A DNA stretch of 64,000 nt. It comes from Siderastrea siderea (Eukaryota; Cnidaria; Anthozoa; Scleractinia; Rhizangiidae). The notes beneath the pieces were generated by a model that saw nothing but the letters and a program-made list of their open reading frames with translations, was not told the origin of the DNA and made no database searches. Each line of letters begins with the position of its first letter. Position 1 is the stretch's first letter. The stretch lies in assembly GCA_964030785.1 (NCBI GenBank), contig OZ034970.1, positions 36,087,943 to 36,151,942 of the forward strand, read 5' to 3'. A program made the translations under genes and the position numbers. Shown here in pieces: positions 12,197 through 27,100 of this stretch.

Positions 12197-15100
12197 TCAT
12201 TTTTTCATGCACTTCAGCAATAGGACTGCGAGCCCAACGTTTCCTATAAGAGAACAGTCAACGCCGCGAGCCATTTCGACTGTCTTTCACAGAAAACATC
12301 AATTTTTACGGGTGATTTCTGTACGTCGTATGTTCTTACCTGGGACAATTACCAGCCATTTTTGGCTGAGGTTTGTCTGATCTCCACCCTCAGAATGGCT
12401 CTGTTTGAAGATTATCAGGTGGTCGATAGAGCCACATAACTGATTTGAACAGCTGTGACTTAGTAGATCGGGGTAACAAACCGGCAAACGATTTACAGTC
12501 ACATGGGTATCTCCGTGATCTGAAATATAAAAGGTACAAACAATAACTGAAGCCACGAGAGAAGAAGAACCGGCCATAAATGGAAGGAAAGCGCAACGGC
12601 GCAATAACGTAAGAATTGAAAGATGGAAACACACAATGCAATTCGCCACTCACGGCAGTGTTGCTGACAACTTCGTGTACAATGTTGTGTAAGTAACTTA
12701 CTTGGCTGAAAGTTTATCCGCAGGATTTCTCCCGTGTCTACGTTGTCCAGCTTCATAACGCTAAACTGGGGTTTATAGGGATTTCCTGACATCATACACC
12801 TGACAAAATACACACAACAAATTTTGAGAGGAATGCTTCTTTTCGTGCATTGAGTGGTTCGATCTATATGCGTACAACCTATAATTAACTGAAAGTTGTC
12901 AAAGTCCTGGAATGTACGACAATCGGTAATAATTTGTAATCTCCACTTTTACTGAACGGCGCAGTTGCTATTACTTCAACATTGACGACCAGAAACTTCG
13001 TTTGCCAAATAGAAACAACACGAGAAACATTCGCCATGAACAATTGTTAAAACGACGCCCAAAACTTGCTGTTGAACATGCTGTTGTTCAAACTAGTAGC
13101 ATTGCCATGGACTTATTTAAGTTATCCACATCCTCAACGATCTATCATTACATTTGTGAATTGTGAAGGGATGGAGGTATGGTGCAGGGGAGAGAGAGCA
13201 TTCGGGCGTATAATTCATGGTAGGGTTTCCAATCATATAGTCTCCTGTATAGTCTCCTTCTACCATCAAGGGAACATAAGGACATTACAGTAGACTATAT
13301 GTTTGGCTACCCTGACATGAACTATATGTCAGCACTCGCCTCCTACCAATGTGCCTAGCTTCGAATCCCAGTCGACGCCATAAGTGGGTTGAGTACACTG
13401 ATGGTTCTCGCCCCGGCTCCAAGGGGTTTTTTTTTTTTCATTTTCTTTTCTAAACTCCAATTCGATTCGGTTTGTAACTTGTAAATGGTAAGACTGTCGA
13501 GTGTCCCCCTCGTTAAGGTTACTCCGGACCTTCGCGGGTGTCCTCGGGGAAAAAGTTCGTATGCGCGCTATTTTAAAGGAAAACACGGCAAACTATATAC
13601 CGTTGGAAAGCTTAATAAATGTAGATTTCGGATTTCTTCAATTCCGCAAAAGAAAATCGCAAACAACCACGAAAATGACCATGTGTCCTTCAATTGAATT
13701 AATAGGGTATCAAATTCAAGCGCATTGGCAAAATAACTGCAGAGTGTTAATCACAAAGGATCAATCATCAAAAGTGTGTCAGCTTTTTTCGATATTATGG
13801 CTGGTTATTTTTTAATTAATTTGTCAAGTTCGAGCAGCAAAGAATGCGCGATGGGCATTGCATTGAAGATCGCCAAGGGTGAAATATTATATATTTCAAA
13901 AATCCCCGACACACTTTTGTTTCACAACATCTAAGGAATGTTCCGGCCAAATTTCACAGAAATCTGCCGAATTTCGGTACCCTATTAATTCATTTGTTTG
14001 ATTGAATGACGCATGGTCATTTTCGCGGTCATTTTTGCAATTTCTTTCGTCGGTGGAATTAAAAAAACTGCCAATTCATATTTTTTTACAAAATCTACAT
14101 TTATTAAGCTTTTCACGATATATAGTTTGCCGTGCTTTCCTTTAAAATTGCGCGCATACGTTTTTTTCCCGGAGGACACGGGAGGACGCCCGCGAAAGTC
14201 CGGAGTAACTTTTAAAAAGTTAATTTTTTCACAACGTAAAATTCTGATGATAAGCTCTGGGCTTATATTTGTCCAAATCGCTTTTTTGGTTGGCTTATTT
14301 TCGGGGGGGGGGGGGGGGGGGGCTCATTATTGGAATTTCAGGGTATTTTATTTTAGACTGTTGGTGAAATCTAAACTTAGACAGCACAGAAATGGCTGTA
14401 ATACTCCTTCTTTGGGCGCAAATGCGCGAGTACCGCACCTCCTTTATAAAAAGTTTACGAGATCTCAGCCTCTTTCGCCATATTTCAGTTTCACGATGGC
14501 ACTGTTACAAACACCATTCTTGCCTCGTACAAGCTAATTCTAAACGTGAACTTTGCCGGTTATCATCAGTGTTGACCTCAGACCTTTACCTTCGCAAACC
14601 ACTGTCAGTGCCAGAGAGGACTTCATGCGAAGAGTACAGCATTTCCATGGACTCTAAACACCAAATCTTAACTCTACCATCGTTTGTGAGAAGAGCAAAG
14701 TATTTATCTGCAGAGACAAGTTGGAGTAACGAATTTCTTAGTAAGGTTATAATTATACGGCCTTATCTACCAAATTCATACAACTGAAACTAAAAGCGGA
14801 GGTGGTAGTTTTCGGTAGTCTTTCTAGCCTAGTTTCAACTCCTCACTTACCCTCTGTAATACAGCAGCACTTTACTGCACAGGGAAACAGCAACATTCTC
14901 CATTCTTCATTTGTATGGTGGTATACATAAGCAAGCAAAGGCAACACGGCCACCACAACGTAATTTGTTGAGTTTAATAATTGAACGCTGCTGCCTGACA
15001 AAAATGGCGAGCTCTCAGAACAAGCAATTTGAAAGAGTCTTGGGTTGAGAAATGGTGCTTCTATGGAGCAAACACCATTAGATACTCTGGACGTATGACC

Positions 15101-18100
15101 GGTGACATCCGGTGCCTTTGGGTGGCATTCGTTTGTTGGGGAACCCTGTGAAGTCTGACAACTTCCTAGACTCCCACAAATACTTTCATTCCTCTCTGAC
15201 ATCGAGGCCATGTTGCCCCATTGAGATGTATTTTGTAAAGAACCTTCTGTATACCCTACAGCGTAGATATCTTCGGACAATTCAGATGTCCGCGGCTCTG
15301 CTTTTTTCAGACTTTTGTGTCCATTTATTATGATTTCCTTTATCTCAAGAGCCTGGACACCTTTTCCTGTACTACCAGTGTTCAGCTCTCCAATTTTATC
15401 ACTATCCTCCCGCGCTGATTTAATGCAGATCTCGCTTGTTTTCCCATGTGTACAATCTGCATTTGATTTGATACCATCACCAGCTTGCGCCTTCGACAAT
15501 CCAGCTTGATCACAACCTACACTATTTGACTCGCACATTGGTGTACATTGCTGCACATTAGATGGTTGATAAAAGTCAGTGATATCGCACCGTGTTTTAC
15601 TCATCTCTCTAAGCAGTGCAAGGTTCTCTTGAGGTGTCCGTCTCCACCGTAGAGTAACTCCACCCTCAGTTGACAGCTGTACACGTACAGAACCCTCAAA
15701 GGATTCTTGAAAAAACAGCTGAGTGGTTTGTTTTGGAGCAGCCCTAGTCTTGACTGGGACTATCGGGTGGGATATAAGAAACACAAACAAATAGTTAGCA
15801 TGGTACAACAAAATACCGGAAGAGACGCAATGAAAGTAGCAAGCCTGAAAAATAGCGACTCCCCGAAGGTAGTGAACTCCTGAATGGTCAACAAGCGAAC
15901 TGAAGTTTCTCTAGGACTTTCCCAGTCTTTTTTTTAATATTTTTGTTGGTCAAGTTTGCTACCCGGTTTAATTAAGGAGCTCAACCTATAGCAACTCTTA
16001 GAAATAGAGAGTTTCTCCAATTTGGCATTTTTGTGGGAAGTCTATAAATGAACGTGCGAACGTAAATCTTGGAAATTGAAAACAAAAACTTGCCTATTGA
16101 AACTTGGAGAATATCGCTAGGATATTATGCTCAAATATCGCCCATTTTTAGTTGGAGAATATTGAGTCACGTGACACATTTGGACCAATGGCGTTTTGAT
16201 CGTTGTTCGCTGTGTCTGGATTTGCAAAACGGAAGTTGATAGTCATTTGTTATAAAGGTAAAAAAAGCCTGAATCTGCCCCCTTGGTTTAACTCAAAAGA
16301 AAACCGTCGACAGCAATGGGTACAATACACATTCTCCGCGGTTTGGCCAGAATCTTGCACTTGTCCACACACAGTCACATTACCGACTCATCAGCAAGAC
16401 AGAGCCAGACACGAAGGGGGCAGGATTCGGAAGTCTAATGCTGTTACTTGTTTTAAACCTCGCGGCTCCACACAAGCCATGCGGGAGTTGTGGTTGGGGA
16501 AAAGAAAAACAGTCCCCGGTAATACATATGAAAATGGTGTCAATCAACGGATAATTTGGCTTCATTCATGTCTTAAGGTTCTGGCCAGACTAAGGAGATT
16601 GAGTTGTGTTCCCTTCCCTGTCAAAGGTTTCAACCGAGTTAGTTCATGACATATGAGCTTCAGTCGGAGACACTGACAAAATAGATTGTCTTGGACTTTA
16701 GCAGCTGATCACTTACCCGCTTGGTCAGAAGGCCATGGTACTGCAAAACACCGCTTTGATCTCATGACGCAGAGGCTGTAGTTACCTGAGGGTCCCCTGT
16801 CACATATCATACGGACGATTTTGTCAATTAAATCGTCTCATTTTAGACTACCTTCACACTGAACCAGATCAACTTTTTTGCCGATACAGAAAAATGTTCG
16901 GTATACTCTAAACGGGAATGACACTCTGATTACGCTCGTACCGGATAGTTGTCACACACTTTGTCTGGTGTGCCAATCCCCTTCACACTAACTGTCTAGA
17001 CTTCAGTTCAGACTATGCTCTATAGTTCCCAGGGACTCTCTTCTTCCCGTTACGTTAAGCGAGAGAACTTTGGAAACGAGGTTGGCATCGGCAAGGAAAC
17101 CTGTCTGGGACACATGTTTCACTTTCAATACCAGAGTGGGGCAGCGACACTGCGACACAAGAATCGGGTCCAAACCTACTTTTATGTGTGAACGAAGGAC
17201 CTATCTGGTATGGTTTTCAAGTCCCCAAAAAAGCTTATTTTATCCAGTAAAATATGAACAAAACCTTAGTGTTAACAAACATAACGATGTTTACATGGAC
17301 CTTACACTGCAACTCACGATTAGTGGGAACAAAAACAAGAATACGTCATAATAATTACCTAAAACTTGCTTTTCCCTTAACAACGCCAGCAAGGGGAGTA
17401 AATGTGGTGATTGAAGTCTGAGTGTCAAACGTTGATAAGCAAACTTTACTTTCTTTACACCGAGTAATTCTGAAAAACAAAAAATCATATTAAACTTAGA
17501 AAAGGTTGAATGATCATTGTATCTTCTCAGCTTTCATCGGAGATGACAAAAGTGGTTTTCAACTGAGTGTCGTGATATCCAAACCAAGGTAATTACTCTC
17601 GCCAATGACAGCTCATGCAAACAACAAAATAAACCAATCAGAACTTGAAGCAAATACATGCCGGTAGTGCCAAGCGCGGGAAAACGCGTGATCTCTGTTC
17701 TACTTTAGTTCTTCTCTTGGTCTGAGAAAGTAAGCCAGTTTTTGAGCTAATCACGAGCGTAATAAAGAAAAACCAAAGAAAACACTTTCTTCTTTCGATA
17801 CTCAAATGAAAAGCGCGCCACCAAAAACACAAACATCAACGATAACAAAAATTAACAACAGTGGTTTGACAAGTATGATCATCCAGGTGACAGTTACAGT
17901 TGTGGGGCGGGGGGGGGGGGGGGAGGGGGATTGACCTCAAAGATATGTTTATTCATGATAGCTTTAACTGCAGCGATTTCTGGGCTTCGCTGGTCTCATT
18001 TACTCTCGTTCTAATTACCGTCAGTCTGATGTAATCTAAGGATGAGTGGTTCTTTCAGTGTGCAACTTGTCATTTTGGTTATTTTTGAATACAATGTACA

Positions 18101-21100
18101 CAGAGCGTTGAGGTTACCTGATAAACCTGTTATCTGGTGACCAGCTGATGAATGAGCCAGGCAGATCTCCAGACACTCTATCGGGGCTTTTGCCATGATG
18201 AAACTCTATCCACGTCCTTTCATTTTGAACTGTCTAAAAAGAGAATATCAAGACGAAAAATACAGACCTTTAAGCTATAAACGGTTAAGTTTCTTTTTTT
18301 TGGTTCTATGTTTTGTTATTGTTTTTTTCATTACAGGTTCCTGTAGCTTGAAGCAGCCTGGAGTATTGCTATCCCACCCCCCCCCCCCCCCTCCTTGGAG
18401 TATTACTATCCCCAACTAACTCACGCAAACCATGGACTTTCTCATCTTAAAAAAGAAATTAATTTTTAAAAAATAATGTTCAACTTTGTAGCTTCAGTTT
18501 CATTAATCTTATGAAAAAGATTGGAATGGAGAAATAATAAATACAAATTAATACAAAAAATGCCGTCTTGCAGTCTTGCAGTCTACATCATAAGTACCTT
18601 TCTGTAAGAATGCCAGGAACCCTCCCAGCCTGCCACAGCAACCATGCTGCTGTCGGGTGAAAACTCCATGCTAGTAATACGCACTGTTTTCAAGTGGACG
18701 TACCAGAACTCTGTTAAGAAGAAAATAGAAATTGTGTCTGAAATACGGTAGAGGAAGGGTTTAAACAATGCAGATGTCAGTAGAACAAATAATAACTTTG
18801 TTAAGAAGGAAATGGAAAAATTGAGTCAGGAATGGGTAGAGGAACAGAATTACTACTGCGGATACGTTCTGCGCATTTCGGGATGGTCCGCAACACTTGG
18901 GTTTCTTATGGACGGCGCCTGCTAATCCAAAGGTATTTTTGCGCGGTTTATGACTATGCAGGAAAAGCAGGAAGGTCTGTTGGAATCCAAAAAGGAAAGT
19001 TCGGGGTAACCCTGCATTTTTCAGAGATAATTGAGCTTAAATTTCGAAAGAAAATGCCATACGTTGTTACCCACAATTTTCTTTTTGGATTCCAATAGCG
19101 CTTGCTAAGACCTGCTTCTTTCCCACAGTCATAAACTGCGCAAAAACACCTCTGCAGTGGGATGCACCGCCTTAAATGATGCAGTTATTGTTAGGAAAGA
19201 TTAAACTTTGTTATGAACAGAATAAAAATTGTCCGGGAATGGACATAGGAAGCCAATTAATAAATGCAGTGAACGGTAGGACAGACCAGAACTCTGTTAG
19301 GAAGAAAATAGAAATTGAGACAGTGATATAGGATATGCCAGACCTCCGTAGAAGGAAACGAAATAATTCGTTGAAAGAAGTGCCTCAAACGTAATAAAAA
19401 GAACTTAAATTGGCTAGCTTCAGCGGCACTTGAGGGACCACTTTGGGCAAACGTCAAAGAAATAGTCGATAGCTGCCCTGTTTTTGCTTACCTTTGTGGT
19501 CGGTGTCCAAGCTTGAGACGGTCCAGATACCAAAATGACCATCTAGCGCAGCCTGAAATTCCAAGAGATATAGGGCCGATTATTTATAGACTTGCTCCAA
19601 GTCGCTTGTTCTGATTATGAAAGGTGCGCAAGTGGTACATGAGCGCGAATCAAAATGGCGGCTGGTTCTGGGCTGAGTTCCATAAAACCTAATACCAGGC
19701 GTAACTGCTAAAACGTCAGACGTTAAAATAGTTACTTTGACTGTTGTGAACGTCTGACGTTAGACGTTACACTGGACGTTGAGTTTCCTACAACTCACCC
19801 CTGGTTCACTGATTTGCATCGCGCGTGTGAAGGAAGTTATCGCCCGCTATACACGAATGCACGTATCATACGCTATCTCCGCACGGTAATCGTTGTTTTC
19901 GTCCTTTATAAGGAAATACGAGAGACTTGGAACAAGTGTAATTATTTAATTGATGTGTAAGTTAGTCCTGGTTTTAGAAGTTCTTAATCTACTCATAACA
20001 AAGACAGTCTAAGTTGCTAGTTGGCTGTTTAGTCCGCGTTACAAGCCCTCTAAAAGGTGTTTACGGTTAACCAGTTTAATTTCACGTTAAGCTGTAGTTT
20101 AGTGAAACCCTGTCTAAACATACTTCATTTAAAGAAATATTCTGCCCATAAAGTCCATGGTTCCTTTACAAATAGAAACGCTCAATAGGGTTTTCTAAGT
20201 CTCCGGTTCCAATTATTCTTGTCCAGAATACCTCTCTTGAACTTCCTTGATTATAAGTATGCACTTGCTGTAGCGCTTAAAAAGGGGAAAGAATCTTGGG
20301 GGTATGGTTCCAAATAATTCATTGCTTCTAAGAGTTGCCAAGCAAAATATTACAGTGTAACAGGTATTTTTATCATTTTTATTGGCAAACAACTCGGTTG
20401 TCTCAAACAAGTTTATACGCCTTCCAGTATCATAAATCTTAATTATTTATATCCTAAAAAAACCGCTACTGCTTTAACTGTGACTTTATAAACTTGATAT
20501 CATTATTAATACAAAAACAGTACTAAAAAACAGTATCATAATCCTCAAAAAGTAGTTTAAGTAGCAACAGTGGCAGAAGGACAGTCCAACCGACCTTACA
20601 ATACTTTAAAAGTAAAATATATAGCAGCAACATACCAAAGCCAAGTAATGTTTGTCCGGAGAAAATTGCACCAACGCAATAGCAAGATCTGAGTGAAGCG
20701 ATGAGGTCTCAACCTGAAGTCAAGATCAAGGAATCTTTTTAAAAGGACCTTACCAAAATGTTATTTTCGGAAAAACTGAATTTTATACCATGCTTAAGGT
20801 GTCTCCTATCTCCATTTGATAGAACTCGACTCCATTTGGTCCGGCAACAGCTAAAGTATACATCTACAGAATAAAACGTAGATAAATGACCTAAGATTCA
20901 AGATATATGTTGTATGGTTAGTTTTATTTGTGCTGATCGACAAAGTTAGAACGTTCATGATATCCGAGCTTGGAAGAGGTATAGATTGATTTTGTTTTCG
21001 TGTACGGCTCTCAGGGATTTACTTTTGTTTTTGTGTTTTTAGTGAGGAGGGGGTACAAAATGATATACTGTCCGAAATATCCAGCACGCGTTTGATGTCG

Positions 21101-24100
21101 AAGCATCCCGGGGTGATTTCACGTAAGAGACCAATGGGTCAGTGTAGTAAGCTCTATTACCCCCTTTAATAAGCCCCCCCCCCTTCCCGCTGGGGTATCC
21201 TCCTATCTCTATAAAGCCTCCGTCATATCCAGTTGGAGTGTTTTTACAAAGGCAGGAAAAAATGCATAAAGTTCGCCGGTTTTTATTGAGAAGAACTAAG
21301 TTAACATTGTTCAAGTTTTGTGCAAAAATTATTTGAAGATTGTTTTAAAACTTTGAGATAAGCCCCCCGTTCATGAGTACTGAAATTAATTAAGACCCCC
21401 CCCCCCCCCCCCACGACCCTGGGGCTTAAGAGACTTTTTGCGTACGGTGTACTTAATAACACTTTGAACAGTCGCATATCACATTTACATCAGCGAAAGC
21501 CTAAAAATAATGGACTGGGTTGGATCAAAGATACAATACAAAAGTGCAGTGAAACTTTTTACAAGTGTATTCAGCCACGGACGGTCAGGACGGAAAATGT
21601 TAAAACTTGAAAAAGCTGTGCCAACCTTTTCAAGTGTTAGAGTTGTGTCATGCAAAAATTGTCTATAACTTAAATATGGTTTGCTTTCCTAAAACAATTT
21701 TTTATAAATTTTTTTCATAAAACGCCAGCAAAATCCCTCTAACAAAGTCCTTCTAACGCGAGCGTTGTGTAAACGTAGAATATAAATACTGTACGGAATT
21801 AGAGAAATGGTGGAATCTGTCAGCTTACCTTGTAAACTGAGGATGAATCCCGCACGATTAGGGAGATATCTTTCGGCATATAGTACAAGGGAATTGTATG
21901 AAGGCTGGAAAATCCCTTTGAAACCTGGCCAAACATAAGACAGTTTGGTTAAGGTCAAACCTGCGAGTTTAATGTGGCAAAAAGCCTTAAGAACGCCTGT
22001 CTGTAAAAATCAGACAAAATCAAAATTCCGCGGCAACGGTGGAAAATTCGATTTCTTTCATATTTTAATGTTAGATAGGTTAGGGCATAACTAAAATCAC
22101 TGGATACTTCTTTTGGCAAAATATCCTTTTATTTCAAAGAAAAATGCAAATAACGAACTTCCGTTAAAATCGCCATTTGAAGCAGTAAATTATGACATCA
22201 ATTTGAGGCGTTCGCGTGCAAAAACAAATCCCTCTGTCGTCTTTTAAACACTCAATTTTACTTTTGCAATCTCTCAAGAGCTTCAAAACTGATTCTGGTA
22301 GAAACTGCGTTGTTCTTTGTGTTTGAAATAATTTAATTTTGAAAGTATACATTTCTCATCAGGAAAAGTACTTCGTGAATTAAATTATTTTTCACCATGT
22401 GCTAAACCTTCAAATCGATTCAGCTTCTGGCTGTTGAATTAAGAAAAGATGTTCTCAGGATTGCTGCAAAAATTTCTTTGGGCAAATGGTTGAGAGTGAC
22501 GCGAGAGCTTTTCAAAGTTCGTTGAAATGCAGGTTGTTTGACCCTTCTTGGCAACATTCCATTCGTGAGTCACGCACATATTTTAATGTGTTTCGACCCA
22601 CATGAGATCGAAAACGTCAAACAGAAAGACAGTTCGAAATGCTCTTACCTCATCTGCTGTAGAGGACAGGTCCAGAGGCCATTTCCGAGTGATTCTCTTG
22701 CCGTTCGACGTATTTTGGTCCTGTTGATGCCATCCAATGAACACCGCCAACTGGGTCAGTGTATTGTAAACGGTCGAACAGCTCAACAACAAACTTTTTT
22801 CCAAAACGTTCGACATCTTTCTACACTGTGACATCTTACTCAACGGTTCAGTTGCTGGTCAGTGTTGCTTAGTTGGTAATACACAAAAAGGTTTTTATCA
22901 CCACATGTCGCCGCTAAGGTGGCCAGAGTTCTACCTAGAGCCGCGTCACGCAATGCAAATCATCGGAATGGACATTTTACTAGAGGGTAGGGGAAGGGCA
23001 AAATCTGCTCTGATTCTTTTTAAACGGCTCAGGGTTCGAGAAATGGGAGGAACTAGTAATGGACCAAAAATACGAAACAAAATTAGTGCTACATTTAGGC
23101 ACCTCAACCTCCCGTGCCAGAATGCAGAAAAAGTAGTCACCCCTCGGCGTGAGTTGTAGGCATGCAAGTAACGATGTTCGAACACGAAAATTAGCTAAAA
23201 AGGGTACGTGTACTAGCTTAAGTTAAAAACCTCTTCAAAACGTCGAGTCCAGAACATTAAAATCGTTTATATCAGGGAAATTGCGATGTGACAAACTAGT
23301 TTGTGCTTATTGTTTTGGCTTAGAGGGGGACCTCGGACTTTTTTTTTCGCAAATCATACATATTTACATACATGAATTTCCTCGTTACACAGAAGACGGT
23401 TGTTGTTGGTCCATTTTCTTGTTGTCGGAGTTTGTGGTTACAACACCAGACGAATCAAAAGCTTGAAAACAATTGTTCCCTTACTTTCATGCACCAAGAA
23501 TACCCAGGCCCGTAGAAGGGGAAGGGGGGGGGGGGGGGGGGGCTCGAGTCCCCAGTAGTTTTGGAAGTTGAAAAAACATTACAATAAATGAGCCAAAAAA
23601 TATATAATTAAAACGAATTAATGTGCAACGAATAGTCTTAAATGCTGATGCTAAAAGTTCCTTTTATTATTTTACAACCTTTAACAGGGTTTGACATCTG
23701 TTGAGTCACTAGCCACCAGGCAAGTGGGCTTCAAAAATCTACTAGCCCACGGCACATTTTAGTCGCCCAGGTTCCTTACCAATGTCTTTCTTCACCCATA
23801 TCACCTTGACCCTGGCAGTACAGCTTTACTGTGAAGGACCTTAATGCCTTTAATAGCTAAGCGACTGCTGTGTATTTGCTGCAAGCTTTAAGCTCATCAT
23901 GTTGTTTTAACACAAGTCTAAGGAACAAAACTAGTTTTATCTCACCAATCGAGTGATAAAAGTTACGTAAACGTTTACGAGAGTTAGGTAAAACAGGTCC
24001 GAAATTCGTAGCTTGGCTGTCGAAATGTTTCAATTTTAACAAACCTTGTAACTTTAAGGGTACTTTTTTAAAACTGGTGCTATGAATCTGATGGATGTTG

Positions 24101-27100
24101 CCAACAACTTTGTCGGCGAAAAAGCAAACAGGAAGCAGCTTTTTGGCAAATTGTCAACGAAGGATGTCCCCAAAAAGGTGTCGTTTTTGACGAAATCGAC
24201 ACAAACTGTGGCATTGTGAACAGAGTTAGTATCTATGTACATGAGTGTGTATTTTGAAGGTGGGGGGGAAGGCTTTGACTAGGCCAATTTGCTCGCAGCA
24301 TTTATTTCAGCCTTGGTGCGGGCCTGATACAACAAGTTACAAGTCAGTTTTTACAACGAACGCTTGAATACAATGACGATATGTCCCAGCCATCGTGCAA
24401 AACTTGGAATAGTGTCTAGCAGAAGCTGTAGCACAAGGGGCCGGGTCACGGTAAGGAAAAGGGGAGTGGCCAAAAAGTGAAAGAGGACTGGGGAAAAAGG
24501 GATCTGAAATTATCTTACGCGGGACTGGTTCGCTTGTAAAAGTTGGATCAGGTGAGTTTTATATTCGCTTGTGGTCTATCCCAATATTAGCCAGGTTATC
24601 GATGGAAGCCTCACTCTTCTCTTCGTCCTCATTAAGGTGTATGTAGAACGTGAAAGAGGTAACAGACGTTTAAGGGCAAGATGCTTGACGTATTTCTGTT
24701 ATGATATCCTCATATCCATTATGATAAATATGCTGGCTGCTGTGAGAGATCTCGCTCACTGGGAGCCTGTCTCAGTAAGATTCGTAAACAGAAATTCAGG
24801 AACAGAACCTCATTTTTTGTTACCATGGTTACGTGCCATATTTCACAGTCTTCAAACAGCACTGGCGTGCTGTTAGAAGCCCCACTCATTAGTCAGGACA
24901 CACTAATGTAGACTAAGTCAAACAGCTGACAAGAGAGCACAGTTAAAAACTTCGATTGCACCCATTCGTTATGAAGAGAGAACCCTTCCTGTCCAAAACT
25001 CCATCCAACCCTTTAACAGCGAGCTGACTTTCACTCCTGATATAACCGTGCCTTGAACCGGTCCTGTGCCAGCTGAGAACCAGCAGACTGACACCAATGC
25101 TCATAGGTAGAATACCCGCTCGTCAATTAACAAAAGGGAGCCCCTTGTAGTTATAGGTTTCTCCGTATTAAAGTTGGGTCTACTTAATGATAGCGCCACG
25201 TCTGTTGCACCACTCACCTGTAACCATGTCTGTAAGCTTGTACAACGGTTGGAATTGCGTTGCAGACTACTAGGCTAGGGTAGCAAATACAATTTTTAAT
25301 GGTTGTATCAGCACTGGTAATAAGTAAGAAAGACACACAACGCCATTAAAACCACGAATAATCCCTGCAATTAACACTGTATGTTATTTTACTTCACCTC
25401 AAAGGTTTTGCCCTTCCCCTACCCCCTAAAATGCCTTTGATATGCATTGCGTGACAAACCAAATACGCACGCGGCGCCATCCACGTTTGGTCCCAATTTA
25501 GCAGTCAAATCTGATAATGCTTTTGTGCACTGAAAACTGAGCAACACTCGTATTAAATCAACTGAACCGTTGAGTAAGATGTCACAGTGTAGAAAGACGT
25601 CGAACGTTTTGGAAGAAAGGTTGTTGTTGAGCTGTTCGACCGTTTACAATACACTGACCCAGTTGGCGGTGTTCATTGGATGGCATCAACGGGACCAAAA
25701 TACGTCGAACGGCAAGAGAATCACTCGGAAATGGCCTCTGGACCTGTCCTCTACAGCAAATGAGGTAAGAGCATTTCGAACTGTCTTTCTGTTTGACGTT
25801 TTCGATCTCATGTGGGTCGAAACACATTAAAATATGTGCGTGACTCGCGAATGGAATGTTGCCAAGAAGGGTCAAACAACCTGCATTTTAACGAACTTTG
25901 AAAAGCTCTCGCGTCACTCTCAACCATTTGCCCAAAGAAATTTTTGCAGCAATCCTGAGAACATCTTTTCTTAATTCAACAGCCAGAAGCTGAATCGATT
26001 TGAAGGTTTAGCACATGGTGAAAAATAATTTAATTCACGAAGTACTTTTCCTGATGAGAAATGTATACTTTCAAAATATTTCAAACACAAAGAACAACGC
26101 AGTTTCTACCAAAATCAGTTTTGAAGCTCTTGAGAGATTGCTAAAGTAAAATTGAGTGTTTAGAAGACGACAGAGGGATTTGTTTTTGCACGCGAACGCC
26201 TCAAATTGATGTCATAATTTACTGCTTCAAATGGCGATTTTAACGGAAGTTCGTTATTTGCATTTTTCTTTGAAATAAAAGGATATTTTGCCAAAAAAAG
26301 TATCCAGTGATTTTAGTTATACCCTAACCTATCTAACATTAAAATGTGAAAGAAATCGAATTTTCCACCCTTGCCGCGTTATGTTTGATTTTTACTGACA
26401 AGCGCTCTTAAAGGAACACTATCCGGTTACTGCGCACGCTCCGTACTTTGATTTTACGACAGGATGTCGCAAGTTCAAAATACGCGATAAGTTATATTGA
26501 ACCTTTAAAATCCCTTTGCATCATGCTCAGTTAAGTTTGATATTACCGTAAACCTTCGCGGAACTATAGGTTAATGATACATAGTTCCCGTTAAGTTGCA
26601 ATTTGTGTGAAATCGGGACTTTTTGGCATCGTTTTTAATGCCGTTGGATGAAGGACCGAGAGGAGGGAAGCGCTATAGTGCTGGTCGAAGGCTTCTTTCT
26701 CCCTCTAGCTTCCATAAAAGCTCAGAAAATCACGAAAGGGAAAAGCAGATGGGACCAGCAGCATAGCAGAAAATCGAATCCACCAGACATGGAAACAGAA
26801 AGGGATAGTGTCTGTCATGGAAACAGAAAGGGATAGTGTCTGTCATGGAAACAGAAAGGGATAGTGTCTGTCATGGAAACAGAAAGGGATAGTGTCTGTC
26901 ATGGAAACAGAAAGGGATAGTGTCTGTCATGGAAACAGAAAGGGATAGTGTCTGTCATGGAAACGGAAAGGGATAGTGTCTGTCATGGAAACAGAAAGGG
27001 ATAGTGTCTGTCATGGAAACAGAAAGGGATAGTGTCTGTCATGGAAACAGAAAGGGATAGTGTCTGTCATGGAAACAGAAAGGGATAGTGTCTGTCATGG

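Larger units (their letters stand above)
21987..26411. mobile_element. 4.4-kb foldback transposon with 1-kb arms and TTAA ends
   Basis: Left arm about 21987-23030 and right arm about 25390-26411 are long inverted repeats (TTAAGARCGC at the tips, GTAAAAATC next, then hundreds of bases of close identity such as TGGAAAATTCGATTTCTTTC). TTAA stands at both borders. The roughly 2.4-kb centre is not obviously repeated and holds no transposase I can recognise. Each arm carries the same 83-codon ORF pointing outward. The right TTAA (26408-26411) is shared with the next element. An assembly artefact (inverted haplotype) is the main alternative, but the differences between the arms argue against it. Confidence 0.75.

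Noticed and set aside
14013..14537. 174-codon open frame on the + strand
   Set aside because: Its first half is the mirror image of the hairpin MITE and its middle is a G tract. It also overlaps the region before a well-supported minus-strand exon.
16203..16649. 148-codon open frame on the + strand
   Set aside because: Opens with TTG, has no ATG until near the end, shows no motif, and lies in an intron of the minus-strand gene.
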